Shown here in pieces: positions 1-4,922 of a stretch of DNA of 5,085 nt. How positions within the stretch are numbered: the first letter of the stretch is position 1; the number at the start of each line of letters is the position of its first letter. Source of the DNA: JAAUQA01 sp036351435 (GTDB lineage: Bacteria > Pseudomonadota > Gammaproteobacteria > Competibacterales > Competibacteraceae); assembly GCA_036351435.1 (NCBI GenBank), contig JAZBPA010000422.1:1-5085 (forward strand), in the 5' to 3' direction. The position numbers and the translations under genes were made by a program. Under the pieces are notes generated by a model. It saw only the letters and a program-made list of their open reading frames with translations. It was not told where the DNA came from and searched no databases.

Positions 1-344
1 AGATAGTGCTCCGCCTGCAAATGCGCCTTTTCGATCCATGCCGCGACGGCGGATCGGGTCGGCTCGGTCAACTCAAACTGCACCGGACGTTGGGTCTTCC
101 GCTGCACGATCATGGCTCTGGGCAAGACCTGATCGGCGTGCATCACGTCCCGAACCCGCAGGCTTACCAGATCACAGCCGCGCAGCTTGCTGTCGATCGC
201 CAGGTTAAACATGGCCAGGTCGCGGACGTGGTGTGCATGTTGGAGGTGGAATCGAATGGCCCAGATATCCTTCGGCTTGAGCGGCGGCTTCTGGCCGACC
301 AGCTTGCCTTTGTTCCAGGGCTCGCGAGTTTGATCGGTTTCCAT
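1..344 (-). CDS. Tyrosine recombinase / site-specific integrase, N-terminal part (runs off left edge)
   Basis: This is the first 114 residues of a phage-type integrase, which breaks and rejoins DNA through a tyrosine-DNA intermediate. The protein begins M-E-T-D-Q-T-R and then has E-P-W-N-K-G-K-L-V-G-Q-K (residues 8-19), an N-terminal block I recognise from a compact integrase group of about 200 residues that lacks a long arm-binding domain. The stretch D-S-K-L-R-G-C-D-L (about residues 56-64) carries the expected first catalytic arginine. Q-R-K-T-Q-R-P-V (about 85-92) carries the beta-hairpin lysine. The HxxR motif and the tyrosine nucleophile lie outside the window. I chose the start at 344 because GAGGGAG lies 6 bases upstream and because the family usually has only a few residues before EPWNKG. 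The frame is also open to an ATG at 452, which would add 36 residues. No stop or frameshift is seen. The family call is from memory of the motifs. Confidence 0.88.
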   Translation of the reverse strand, partial: METDQTREPWNKGKLVGQKPPLKPKDIWAIRFHLQHAHHVRDLAMFNLAIDSKLRGCDLVSLRVRDVMHADQVLPRAMIVQRKTQRPVQFELTEPTRSAVAAWIEKAHLQAEHY

Positions 345-350
345 GTCAGG

Positions 351-357
351 CTCCCTC
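351..357 (-). promoter_or_regulatory. Ribosome binding site of the integrase
   Basis: The minus strand reads GAGGGAG, 6 bases before the ATG at 344. This site favours the 344 start over the in-frame ATG at 452, which has no comparable site. Confidence 0.6.
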
Positions 358-683
358 GTAGTGAATGGGAGCCCGATTGTGTCGCCGACGACCGCTTTGA
401 GGCGCTCAGCTGGACGCGTGCAGTCGGCCAAAACCGGCCAGTCAATATTCATCGCAACGCTTGGTTGAGGCCGGAACAAACTTCGCAATCCCCTACTCTA
501 GGTCAGGTCGGTTTTTGACTCGGCGCAAACGCGCATCCTACCTTATGGACTAGAGTCCTAGTCGGAGGCCGACCAGACTCAGAGCGAAAGATGCTCGGCT
601 ACAGTCCCGGCTCATTATTATGGATGCTAAATTCGGCGAATCTCCAGCGAGTTGCTGGGCAGCCAAGCAGAACTCTATGCCTT

Positions 684-713
684 GGCCCACGCAAAAAAAA
701 GATAGTGTGGGCC
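684..713. repeat. Stem-loop with A-tract loop upstream of the FN3 gene
   Basis: GGCCCACGC (684-692) pairs with GTGTGGGCC (705-713) as a 9-bp stem with one G-U pair and a 12-base loop that begins with eight A residues. No T-run follows on either strand, so it does not look like an ordinary intrinsic terminator. It lies about 60 bases before the FN3 start and could be part of its leader or control region. That role is inference. Confidence 0.4.
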
Positions 714-761
714 TTGAAGCCGGGTTAAAAATTGCACAATTCGCTCTGCATTGATGCCTGC

Positions 762-766
762 GGGGA
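762..766 (+). promoter_or_regulatory. Ribosome binding site deciding the FN3 gene start
   Basis: GGGGA lies 5 bases before the ATG at 772. The two in-frame earlier starts, TTG at 751 and ATG at 754, have no purine-rich site upstream. They would also place extra residues ahead of an already complete signal peptide. Confidence 0.55.
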
Positions 767-771
767 TAGTC

Positions 772-1227
772 ATGAACTACACGCTACTGTTAGTTGTATT
801 AGCGATTTTGTTTTTTGATACTGCTGACGCTGGGACATGGGGGCAAGGAGGGTGGAGCTTTATGTACTGGGGCGACTACCCAGAGTCTGCCCCGGTAGCT
901 CCTCCTGAGAACATTTCCATAAAACCTAGCTCAAGAGAACTTCTTATCTCTTTCGATTTCGACGACAGCAACGGCAACGATGGATGGTACGTAGTTGATC
1001 GGTATGGCGTTATCTGTGAAAACGTAAATCAGCCTCAGGATATTGTTGGTGCCGAGGGATGTTGCACGACGCTAGAGGTGAGTGGACTACGCCCAAGACA
1101 AACCTATAACTGTGCCGTTTTTGCCAGTAATGCTCAGGGCGATGGTCCTAAGAGTGTGGGTGTATTGAAAAGCACACTTGTTGACATTTCCTTCCTTCCC
1201 GCTCTTTGGGACCTTCTTGCAGACTGA
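772..1227 (+). CDS. Exported protein with a single fibronectin type III-like domain
   Basis: The product is 151 residues from the start chosen here. Residues 1-20 form a clear Sec signal peptide (M-N-Y-T, a hydrophobic run L-L-L-V-V-L-A-I-L-F-F, then T-A-D-A), with cleavage expected before G-T-W-G. The mature N-terminus is rich in Trp and Gly (W23, W28, M-Y-W-G at 31-34). It leads into a beta-sandwich segment at about 43-134 with FN3 hallmarks: a proline-rich entry, alternating strands, the V-S-G-L-R-P turn followed by the T-Y-N-C strand (about 103-114), and A-S-N-A-Q-G-D-G-P-K-S (118-128). There are four cysteines: C82, the adjacent pair C97-C98, and C114. The last residues, F-L-P-A-L-W-D-L-L, are hydrophobic and might be a sorting or anchoring tail. 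The export signal is seen directly and the FN3 assignment is by pattern. No enzymatic motif is visible. It probably acts by binding something in the periplasm or at the surface. The next ORF overlaps its stop codon. Confidence 0.8.
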   Translation: MNYTLLLVVLAILFFDTADAGTWGQGGWSFMYWGDYPESAPVAPPENISIKPSSRELLISFDFDDSNGNDGWYVVDRYGVICENVNQPQDIVGAEGCCTTLEVSGLRPRQTYNCAVFASNAQGDGPKSVGVLKSTLVDISFLPALWDLLAD

Positions 1228-1382
1228 TGACAAGGGATCGCTGTCAAAAGGCAGTTCAAGAAGATCTCAAAAAATGCCATGACTACCTACGTTTGTTGGA
1301 AGCAGTCCGCTTGATGGTCCTGACGGCGGCTTACTACCAATGGCGGCTATCCAACAAAGCAAAAGGAAAGAAAGCGCGATGA
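1227..1382 (+). CDS. Small basic protein of 51 residues, overlapping the FN3 gene stop
   Basis: The ATG shares its A with the TGA stop of the FN3 gene (TGATG), an arrangement typical of translational coupling. No separate Shine-Dalgarno site is visible. The product begins M-T-R-D-R-C-Q-K and ends K-A-K-G-K-K-A-R. It is strongly basic, with 13 Lys/Arg against 5 Asp/Glu, and has two cysteines (C6 and C17). One helix-prone stretch, L-R-L-L-E-A-V-R-L-M-V-L-T-A-A (about 21-35), leads into Y-Y-Q-W and a basic tail. The pattern suggests an amphipathic or membrane-associated helix rather than a secreted protein. I do not recognise a family. Support comes from the overlap geometry, the sensible composition and the in-frame integrity. 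It could still be a chance ORF because it is so short. Confidence 0.55.
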   Translation: MTRDRCQKAVQEDLKKCHDYLRLLEAVRLMVLTAAYYQWRLSNKAKGKKAR

Positions 1383-1399
1383 TGTTTCATACATAACAC

Positions 1400-1418
1400 T
1401 TTGCGTGCGCAAGTTTTT
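1400..1418 (+). terminator. Possible weak intrinsic terminator after the FN3 / small-ORF pair
   Basis: TTTGC (1400-1404) pairs with GCAAG (1409-1413), one pair being G-U, around a GTGC loop. Five T residues follow (1414-1418). The placement 18 bases after the small ORF is right, but the stem is short and weak. Confidence 0.3.
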
Positions 1419-1583
1419 CAAACGCTCCCGCTGATCTACATGAAGCATGTATAGGTGGATTGCATAGCTTCTTCGACTAAGCGCCTGCCATATACGAGCA
1501 TTACCAGAAAACTCTCAGTCCTAAATCTAGAAATCTATGATGTCATAGTCAAAGATCGACTAAAATGTAGATTAAAAGACTTT

Positions 1584-1605
1584 GCCAAATGATGTGAGAT
1601 TTGGC
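1584..1605. terminator. Stem-loop between converging genes, possible terminator of the beta-helix gene
   Basis: GCCAAAT (1584-1590) and ATTTGGC (1599-1605) form a perfect 7-bp stem with an 8-base loop. It lies 22 bases past the stop of the minus-strand beta-helix gene. On that strand the downstream side reads AAAGTCTTTTA, which gives only an interrupted T-run. On the plus strand TTCC follows. Its location between convergent units suits a terminator or a 3' mRNA-stabilising hairpin. Confidence 0.45.
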
Positions 1606-1627
1606 TTCCATGCTTGTCCGGTTTTAT

Positions 1628-3364
1628 TTAGAAAGAGGTGTTACCGCCGCCGTTGGTCTGGCCCGCGGTGTTGTCAAAATTCACGGAATTGGTCGCGGCG
1701 CGGTTATTAGCATAGAAGTTTCGATTGGCATGGAAGTGAATACCATTACCGGAACCCACCACCAGGTTTTCCTCGACATTGTTGTAAGAACCGTAGACAT
1801 AGATATTGTTTTGCTTATTATCTACTACCGTATTGCCGCGCACCTGGTCTCCATAGTAGACATAGATACCGCCTTGGTCGGCGGTATCGGAAAGATTGTT
1901 GGTAAACACCGAGTTCTCTTTGATGGCGGCGCCTGAGCCGGCATAAATACCCCAGTTCTGGTTGTCCATTACTGTATTGCCTGTGATGGTAGTGCCATTT
2001 TTTCCAGAGATGCCATAAAGGCCACCATTTGCCTTGACAGTATTATTGGTGATGGTTGATCCGTCATTACCCTGTATGCCATAACCAGAGTTGTTGGTAA
2101 CGGTATTACCACCAATCGTCGAACCTTCTTTGCCGTATATACCAGCCTCTAGATTGTCCCGGACAGTATTGTCGGTAATAGTTGAACCTTCACCGCCACT
2201 GATACCAAATTGCGCATTACCACTGGCCAAATTGCCATGGATTCGAGAATTGTCCCCAGCGTTGATACCATACATGCCATTGTTCCCAATGGTGCTATTT
2301 TCGCGGATGACGACCCCACCGGCAATGGCCCATATGCCATCACCAGTGTTATTACTGACGGTATTGCCGATAACGGTGGATCCCTCTGAAGCGATGATGC
2401 CATCGCTGCCATTACCATCCACGACATTGCCAGTGACGGTCGAACCGTTGCCAGCTTGAATTCCATCCTCGCCGTTAACGCGTATCGTGTTGTCTTTGAC
2501 GATGGCATTTGAATGCCCATAGATCCCGTCACCACTATTTCCCTCGATCCGGTTTTTGGAGATGATTGAACCGGTACCACCATAAATACCATCACTACCG
2601 TTACCCACGACCGTGTTGCCAGTGATAACGGAATAATCGCCAGCGGAAATACCGCGGCTACCGTTACCTTCAGCCAGGCAATCCCTGACGGTGCTGTATG
2701 CACCCAGGGTGATACCCATGAAGTTGTGTGCGCTGCTGCTGCCACTCAGGCCGTTAGCAATGACCCGGACATTGATTACCCGGTTGCGCGCCGTGGAAAC
2801 ACCAAAAATGCCGGCAGACAGGAAATCACGCACGGTACCGTTCCGAACTTCCACGTTAGTCGAATTGATCACAATGCCATAACCACTGGAACTACCATCC
2901 CCTGCCAAGGTAAAACCCATCAGGTCGAGGGTGACATCCTCTGCGTCCACGGTGATTCCCTGTGCGCCGGTCAGATTATCCGCCAGATAAAAGGCCCCCG
3001 GACTGGTGACATTGAATGGCAGATGATCAATCGGCGTACGCACCTCTTCAGGGGCAGCTTCCAAGGTTCCCAGCCTGGAGTGATTATCATCAACAGCATG
3101 TTCAATTGCCGTGAAGTTCTCATTGATATCGTCCGCATCGGCAACTTGACCATTGCTGAACACGTGAGGGAGGACGAGATCGGCAGCGAAAGATCTACCA
3201 GGCATAGACAGCAACACGCAGAAGATCAGCGCCGCCACCTTGCAGATTTCCAACCCTGCTGGGCTTGTACGTGTTATTGAAGATACTCTGCGGAAGCCGT
3301 TTGTTGCGAGTAAATACGGACTCTCCGCGTTCCGCTCAACGCTGTTCCTGTTTGCTGAACGCAT
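1628..3364 (-). CDS. Exported right-handed parallel beta-helix repeat protein
   Basis: The product is 578 residues. Residues 43-60 are a hydrophobic export segment (V-A-A-L-I-F-C-V-L-L-S-M-P) ending R-S-F-A, with cleavage expected near 60. It is preceded by an unusually long N-region of about 42 residues containing six Arg. Residues 68-90 carry V-F-S-N-G-Q-V-A-D-A-D-D-I-N-E-N-F, a short motif often seen just after the signal in such proteins. From about 120 the chain is beta-helix. From 234 to 488 coils of 21 residues follow the pattern N-G-x-x-G-I-x-x-G-x-G-S-x-I-x-G-N-x-V, giving an asparagine ladder. The C-terminal coils are less regular, and the protein ends G-G-G-N-T-S-F. This resembles the NosD / PbH1-repeat group. 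I see no obvious lyase or hydrolase active site, so a binding or surface-structural role is as likely as a sugar-degrading one. GAGGAG, 8 bases upstream, supports the start at 3364. A TTG at 3253 would give a conventional signal peptide but lacks a spaced ribosome site. Confidence 0.9.
   Translation of the reverse strand: MRSANRNSVERNAESPYLLATNGFRRVSSITRTSPAGLEICKVAALIFCVLLSMPGRSFAADLVLPHVFSNGQVADADDINENFTAIEHAVDDNHSRLGTLEAAPEEVRTPIDHLPFNVTSPGAFYLADNLTGAQGITVDAEDVTLDLMGFTLAGDGSSSGYGIVINSTNVEVRNGTVRDFLSAGIFGVSTARNRVINVRVIANGLSGSSSAHNFMGITLGAYSTVRDCLAEGNGSRGISAGDYSVITGNTVVGNGSDGIYGGTGSIISKNRIEGNSGDGIYGHSNAIVKDNTIRVNGEDGIQAGNGSTVTGNVVDGNGSDGIIASEGSTVIGNTVSNNTGDGIWAIAGGVVIRENSTIGNNGMYGINAGDNSRIHGNLASGNAQFGISGGEGSTITDNTVRDNLEAGIYGKEGSTIGGNTVTNNSGYGIQGNDGSTITNNTVKANGGLYGISGKNGTTITGNTVMDNQNWGIYAGSGAAIKENSVFTNNLSDTADQGGIYVYYGDQVRGNTVVDNKQNNIYVYGSYNNVEENLVVGSGNGIHFHANRNFYANNRAATNSVNFDNTAGQTNGGGNTSF
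1901..2665 (-). repeat. In-gene tandem 63-base coil repeat (21 residues per turn)
   Basis: Within the beta-helix gene the leading Asn of successive coils falls at residues 234, 255, 276, 297, 318, 339, 362, 383, 404, 425, 446 and 468. Spacing is exactly 21 residues except for a 2-residue insertion near 350-360 and a 1-residue insertion near 447. After residue 489 a 6-residue insertion breaks the register, and the rhythm then resumes. The copies have diverged in DNA, so they are an old duplication series rather than a fresh tandem array. Confidence 0.85.
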
Positions 3365-3372
3365 GATTATTG

Positions 3373-3378
3373 CTCCTC
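3373..3378 (-). promoter_or_regulatory. Ribosome binding site of the beta-helix gene
   Basis: The minus strand reads GAGGAG, 8 bases before the ATG at 3364. It supports translation of the long N-terminal region rather than a start at the internal TTG. Confidence 0.65.
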
Positions 3379-3451
3379 GATAACATCTAACAAACGATGA
3401 TGGACCACAACGATCTACTGCCGGATCACCACAGGCGAGAACGTTAGTGTG

Positions 3452-3479
3452 AATGTAGGGAAAAGTACCCGGAGATCAA
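3452..3479 (-). promoter_or_regulatory. Candidate promoter of the beta-helix gene
   Basis: On the minus strand TTGATC (3479-3474) and TACATT (3457-3452) are separated by 16 bases. Each matches the sigma-70 consensus at 4 of 6 positions. They lie about 90-115 bases before the start codon. The -35 box falls inside the 14-bp palindrome at 3473-3486. This is a weak, pattern-only call. Confidence 0.3.
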
Positions 3480-3486
3480 TTGATCT
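3473..3486. promoter_or_regulatory. 14-bp perfect palindrome, operator-like
   Basis: AGATCAATTGATCT equals its own reverse complement. It sits upstream of the beta-helix gene and covers the candidate -35 box. That position would suit a homodimeric repressor or activator. It also lies right at the stop of the minus-strand frame ending at 3485. Regulatory function is inference. Confidence 0.35.
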
Positions 3487-3688
3487 AGGGCAATAAGGAC
3501 AGTCCGGCAAGATCGACTGCCTTGGGTTTGTCGCCAGAAGCTGTAGGCATCAATTGCCAATCAGGAAAGAAGTAAGGGCGCAATTGAATTTCGTCGAGCA
3601 GAAACTGGGTAATGGTGACCACGGAGGCCTCAATGCCAGCCGAAATGACCCAACTGACCAAATAAAGCTGGTGCCTCGCAATGACCGG
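3485..3688 (-). pseudogene. Possible C-terminal coding remnant, unrecognised
   Basis: An open frame of 67 codons ends at a TAG (3487-3485). It reads L-V-S-W-V-I-S-A-G-I-E-A-S-V-V in its first half and L-L-D-E-I-Q-L-R-P-Y-F-F-P-D-W in its second. The codons have the purine-first bias of real coding sequence. It has no ATG near its beginning. The best internal option is a GTG at 3627 with GAGG five bases upstream, which would give about 45 residues. The neighbouring frame (3738 downward) could supply an upstream part through a frameshift. I do not recognise a family. It may be the tail of a decayed gene or a chance frame. Its first part overlaps the left arm of the 3601-3775 inverted repeat. 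Confidence 0.3.
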
Positions 3689-3775
3689 TCAGTGTTGGTT
3701 CCTGCCTGACGCACCGCACAAATGACGAGACCACCCATCGAGGTGGCCTCCGTCGTACTGGTTACTGGCGGTTTC
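3601..3775. repeat. Imperfect inverted repeat bounding about 175 bp, MITE-like candidate
   Basis: The left arm (about 3601-3640) begins GAAAC and contains ACGGAGGCC (3621-3629). The right arm contains GGCCTCCGT (3745-3753) and ends GTTTC (3771-3775). Read on the opposite strand, the right arm lines up with the left one in register: GAAAC, then GTAA, then the exact 9-mer, then TC-ATG, with small gaps between. No transposase is inside. I did not find an obvious flanking target duplication. Confidence 0.35.
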
Positions 3776-3807
3776 GGCCAGAATCGGCCTTAACGTCGGC
3801 CTCGGGT

Positions 3808-4110
3808 TCAGAGCCAGCGAATTCCCGAACGCACGAGTTTGTTGCTACTTAGCGAGTCAGCAGTTTGCACGGAACGGTCCTTAAGCGTTTGCTGATAAAC
3901 GGTGCTGGGGTGATTGACCTCGAGCGGCTCGCTTCAGGCAGGTCCTGACGCGGAGCAGACATCTAGGCCATTTGCATGAAATTTAGCCGACCCGAGCAAA
4001 GCGTCGGGTAGTACGACGTAGAAACCCGGACCGTAGGCGACAGCGTACTCGCTCACAATCAGCAATTCACCGTTCGTTGCGTCGATTCTGCCAAATACCG
4101 CTACCGAAGA
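3808..4110 (-). pseudogene. Possible gene remnant with one in-frame TGA, unrecognised
   Basis: One minus-strand frame stays open for 58 codons (4110-3937), meets a TGA (3936-3934), then runs 41 more codons to a TGA at 3810-3808. The first part includes G-E-L-L-I-V-S-E-Y-A-V-A-Y-G-P-G-F-Y and V-V-L-P-D-A-L-L-G-S-A-K, which look like real protein. The second part has S-E-P-L-E-V-N-H-P-S and D-S-L-S-S-N-K-L-V-R-S. There is no ATG in the frame. Its open beginning (4110) lies 17 bases past the stop of the intact gene at 4128 and is in a different frame from it. The simplest reading is a gene fragment that has lost its 5' end and gained a nonsense mutation. Chance is not excluded. Confidence 0.3.
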
Positions 4111-4127
4111 TCAGTCGCGCACACTAG

Positions 4128-4604
4128 TTATCTCTGCACAGAGTCGAACACCACCTTCGATTTTCCTTCCTTGCCGTGTAGCTCATAGCCACCTTTTTCG
4201 GTTGGGGCCAACAAATGGCGCTTTTTCTTATCTTGTTGCGCCCATTTCAGGCAGAGCTTGCCTTTTTTGTTGACCCACCACTGACCCATGTTCGTGGCTG
4301 GTTTTTTGCCATATATTTGCCGCTTCACCACTCCGTTCGACATAAATTCCCATCGCTCCGTGCGAATACTGCTTTGGTCTAGTGCGATTGATGAAAGTGC
4401 TCTATCTTTTCCAAGCACGTGGGCCTCTACTGTACTTCCCGTGAGTAGACTTTCAACCTGGGTTCGGTCTAGAAACTCGCCTGCGAGACCCATGCCGCAA
4501 AGGGCGACGCTAGTGATGGTCGTCGACACTTTGAACCATGTCGATCGTTTTCGGTTCGTATTTAGCTTTGTTGGTGAGTTAGACGTTGTGCGTGTTGAGA
4601 TCAT
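4128..4604 (-). CDS. Small exported protein of unknown function, DUF995-like pattern
   Basis: The product is 158 residues. A basic, Ser/Thr/Asn-rich N-region (about 1-25) is followed by a modest hydrophobic stretch, V-S-T-T-I-T-S-V-A-L-C-G-M-G-L-A-G (about 26-42), probably an export signal cut near residue 42. C36 is not in a proper lipobox. The mature part has L-L-T-G-S-T-V-E (53-60), R-W-E-F-M-S-N-G (84-91), G-Q-W-W-V (107-111), a K-L-C-L-K-W strand (116-121) and G-G-Y-E-L (138-142). That rhythm, with W-E-F...G, then G-x-W, then L-C-x-x-W, resembles the small periplasmic beta-rich proteins annotated as DUF995. I offer this as resemblance from memory. GGAGG lies 7 bases upstream of the ATG at 4604. 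No partner gene identifies its role. An acidic 39-codon ORF ends 64 bases upstream on the same strand. Confidence 0.75.
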   Translation of the reverse strand: MISTRTTSNSPTKLNTNRKRSTWFKVSTTITSVALCGMGLAGEFLDRTQVESLLTGSTVEAHVLGKDRALSSIALDQSSIRTERWEFMSNGVVKRQIYGKKPATNMGQWWVNKKGKLCLKWAQQDKKKRHLLAPTEKGGYELHGKEGKSKVVFDSVQR

Positions 4605-4611
4605 CGTGAAG

Positions 4612-4616
4612 CCTCC
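4612..4616 (-). promoter_or_regulatory. Ribosome binding site of the 158-residue exported protein
   Basis: The minus strand reads GGAGG, 7 bases before the ATG at 4604. This near-ideal site settles the start even though it gives the protein a long N-region. Confidence 0.7.
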
Positions 4617-4668
4617 GTACTAGTGGCACTGTGACTGGCGCAATCACGTCATGATCTGGTCCCTGTGT

Positions 4669-4788
4669 TTAATAGACATAAACTACTGCTGTCCTGTTCG
4701 CAGCAGTTTGATCGACATCAAGTTCTTCGTCGTAGTCGGTGGCTTCGCGTGCTGGAGGTATCTCCTGCTTAGGACCAGCTATATCCAT
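4669..4788 (-). CDS. Short acidic ORF or gene-tail remnant, 39 residues
   Basis: The frame from the ATG at 4788 to the TAA at 4671-4669 encodes 39 residues. It begins M-D-I-A-G-P-K-Q-E-I-P-P and includes A-T-D-Y-D-E-E-L-D-V-D-Q before ending V-V-Y-V-Y. Its codons show strong purine-first bias, unlike the surrounding spacer. There is no Shine-Dalgarno site before the ATG. The frame stays open upstream to a TGA near 4834, and that extension is less protein-like. It may be the 3' end of a gene truncated by an insertion or deletion, or a small gene in front of the 158-residue protein. No family is recognised. Confidence 0.3.
   Translation of the reverse strand: MDIAGPKQEIPPAREATDYDEELDVDQTAANRTAVVYVY
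4685..4707. repeat. Perfect 7-bp stem-loop upstream of the 158-residue protein gene
   Basis: ACTGCTG (4685-4691) pairs with CAGCAGT (4701-4707) around a 9-base loop. It lies inside the end of the short acidic ORF and has no strong T-run on either side. It may be structural noise or a weak terminator for something upstream. Confidence 0.3.
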
Positions 4789-4908
4789 AACCGGCCATAA
4801 GCCCGGACGCGGGATCAACCGGCGGGATGCTATTCAAGCCGGGGTCGGCGAATGGGTGCTCCCGGCCCAGAGTGTGTGAAAACGAGCTGCTAAATTTGTG
4901 GTAAGTCG

Positions 4909-4922
4909 TCGCATCGATGCGA
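4909..4922. promoter_or_regulatory. 14-bp perfect palindrome at the transposase ribosome site
   Basis: TCGCATCGATGCGA is fully self-complementary, and its last two bases are the first two of the GAGGGG ribosome site (4921-4926), 4 bases before the transposase ATG. As a DNA site it could bind transposase or a repressor. In mRNA it could limit ribosome access. Both roles are inference. Confidence 0.4.

Larger units (their letters stand above)
345..771. other. Spacer between integrase and FN3 gene
   Basis: I see no convincing gene in this stretch. It holds several short dyads: GACTAG / CTAGTC with a 4-base loop (548-563), GTCGG / CCGAC with a 3-base loop (561-573), and the hairpin at 684-713. 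Near 429-442 there are two close copies of CGGCCA in a GGCC-rich motif. On the minus strand that motif reads CCGGTTTTGGCC, similar to GCGGTTTCGGCC at 3769-3780. A weak promoter candidate for the FN3 gene is TTGAAG (714-719) followed by CACAAT (735-740), with 15-base spacing; this is too poor to rely on. Confidence 0.4.
3488..4127. other. Long stretch without an intact gene
   Basis: No complete gene is supported here on either strand. The stretch holds broken minus-strand frames (3485-3688 and 3808-4110), the inverted repeat at 3601-3775, and a perfect 10-bp palindrome TGACCGGTCA (3682-3691). It also contains a CCACC / GGTGG dyad (3731-3746) and a perfect 6-bp stem ACCCGA / TCGGGT with an 8-base loop (3990-4009). 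Plus-strand frames opposite 3934-4110 translate to Arg-rich, non-protein-like sequence, so any past coding was on the minus strand. Confidence 0.5.

Noticed and set aside
164..445. A 93-codon minus-strand frame overlapping the integrase
   Set aside because: It is out of frame with the integrase, which has clear family motifs and a ribosome site. The translation is Ser/Arg-rich with no recognisable motif.
6..518. A 170-codon plus-strand frame at the left end
   Set aside because: It lies antisense to the integrase and is explained by the low stop density opposite a real gene.
591..728. A 45-codon plus-strand frame before the FN3 gene
   Set aside because: It has only a weak purine run upstream, no codon bias, and includes the A-tract hairpin. 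Nothing supports it as coding.
2149..2745. A long minus-strand frame inside the beta-helix gene
   Set aside because: It is a shadow of the repetitive beta-helix frame, and its translation has no consistent repeat or domain.
3385..3391. ATCTAAC (GTTAGAT on the minus strand) just before the beta-helix gene, resembling an integron attC core site
   Set aside because: No partner R'' box at attC distance and no attC-like fold was found. The integrase at the left is not recognisably an integron integrase. A second GTTAGAC at 4579-4585 lies inside a gene.
3934..3936. Reading the in-frame TGA as selenocysteine
   Set aside because: The frame has no start codon, no Sec-protein context, and no evident SECIS-like hairpin immediately after the TGA. 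Decay is simpler.
4288..4623. A 111-codon plus-strand frame opposite the small exported protein gene
   Set aside because: It is antisense to a gene with a strong ribosome site and export signal, and has no motif of its own.
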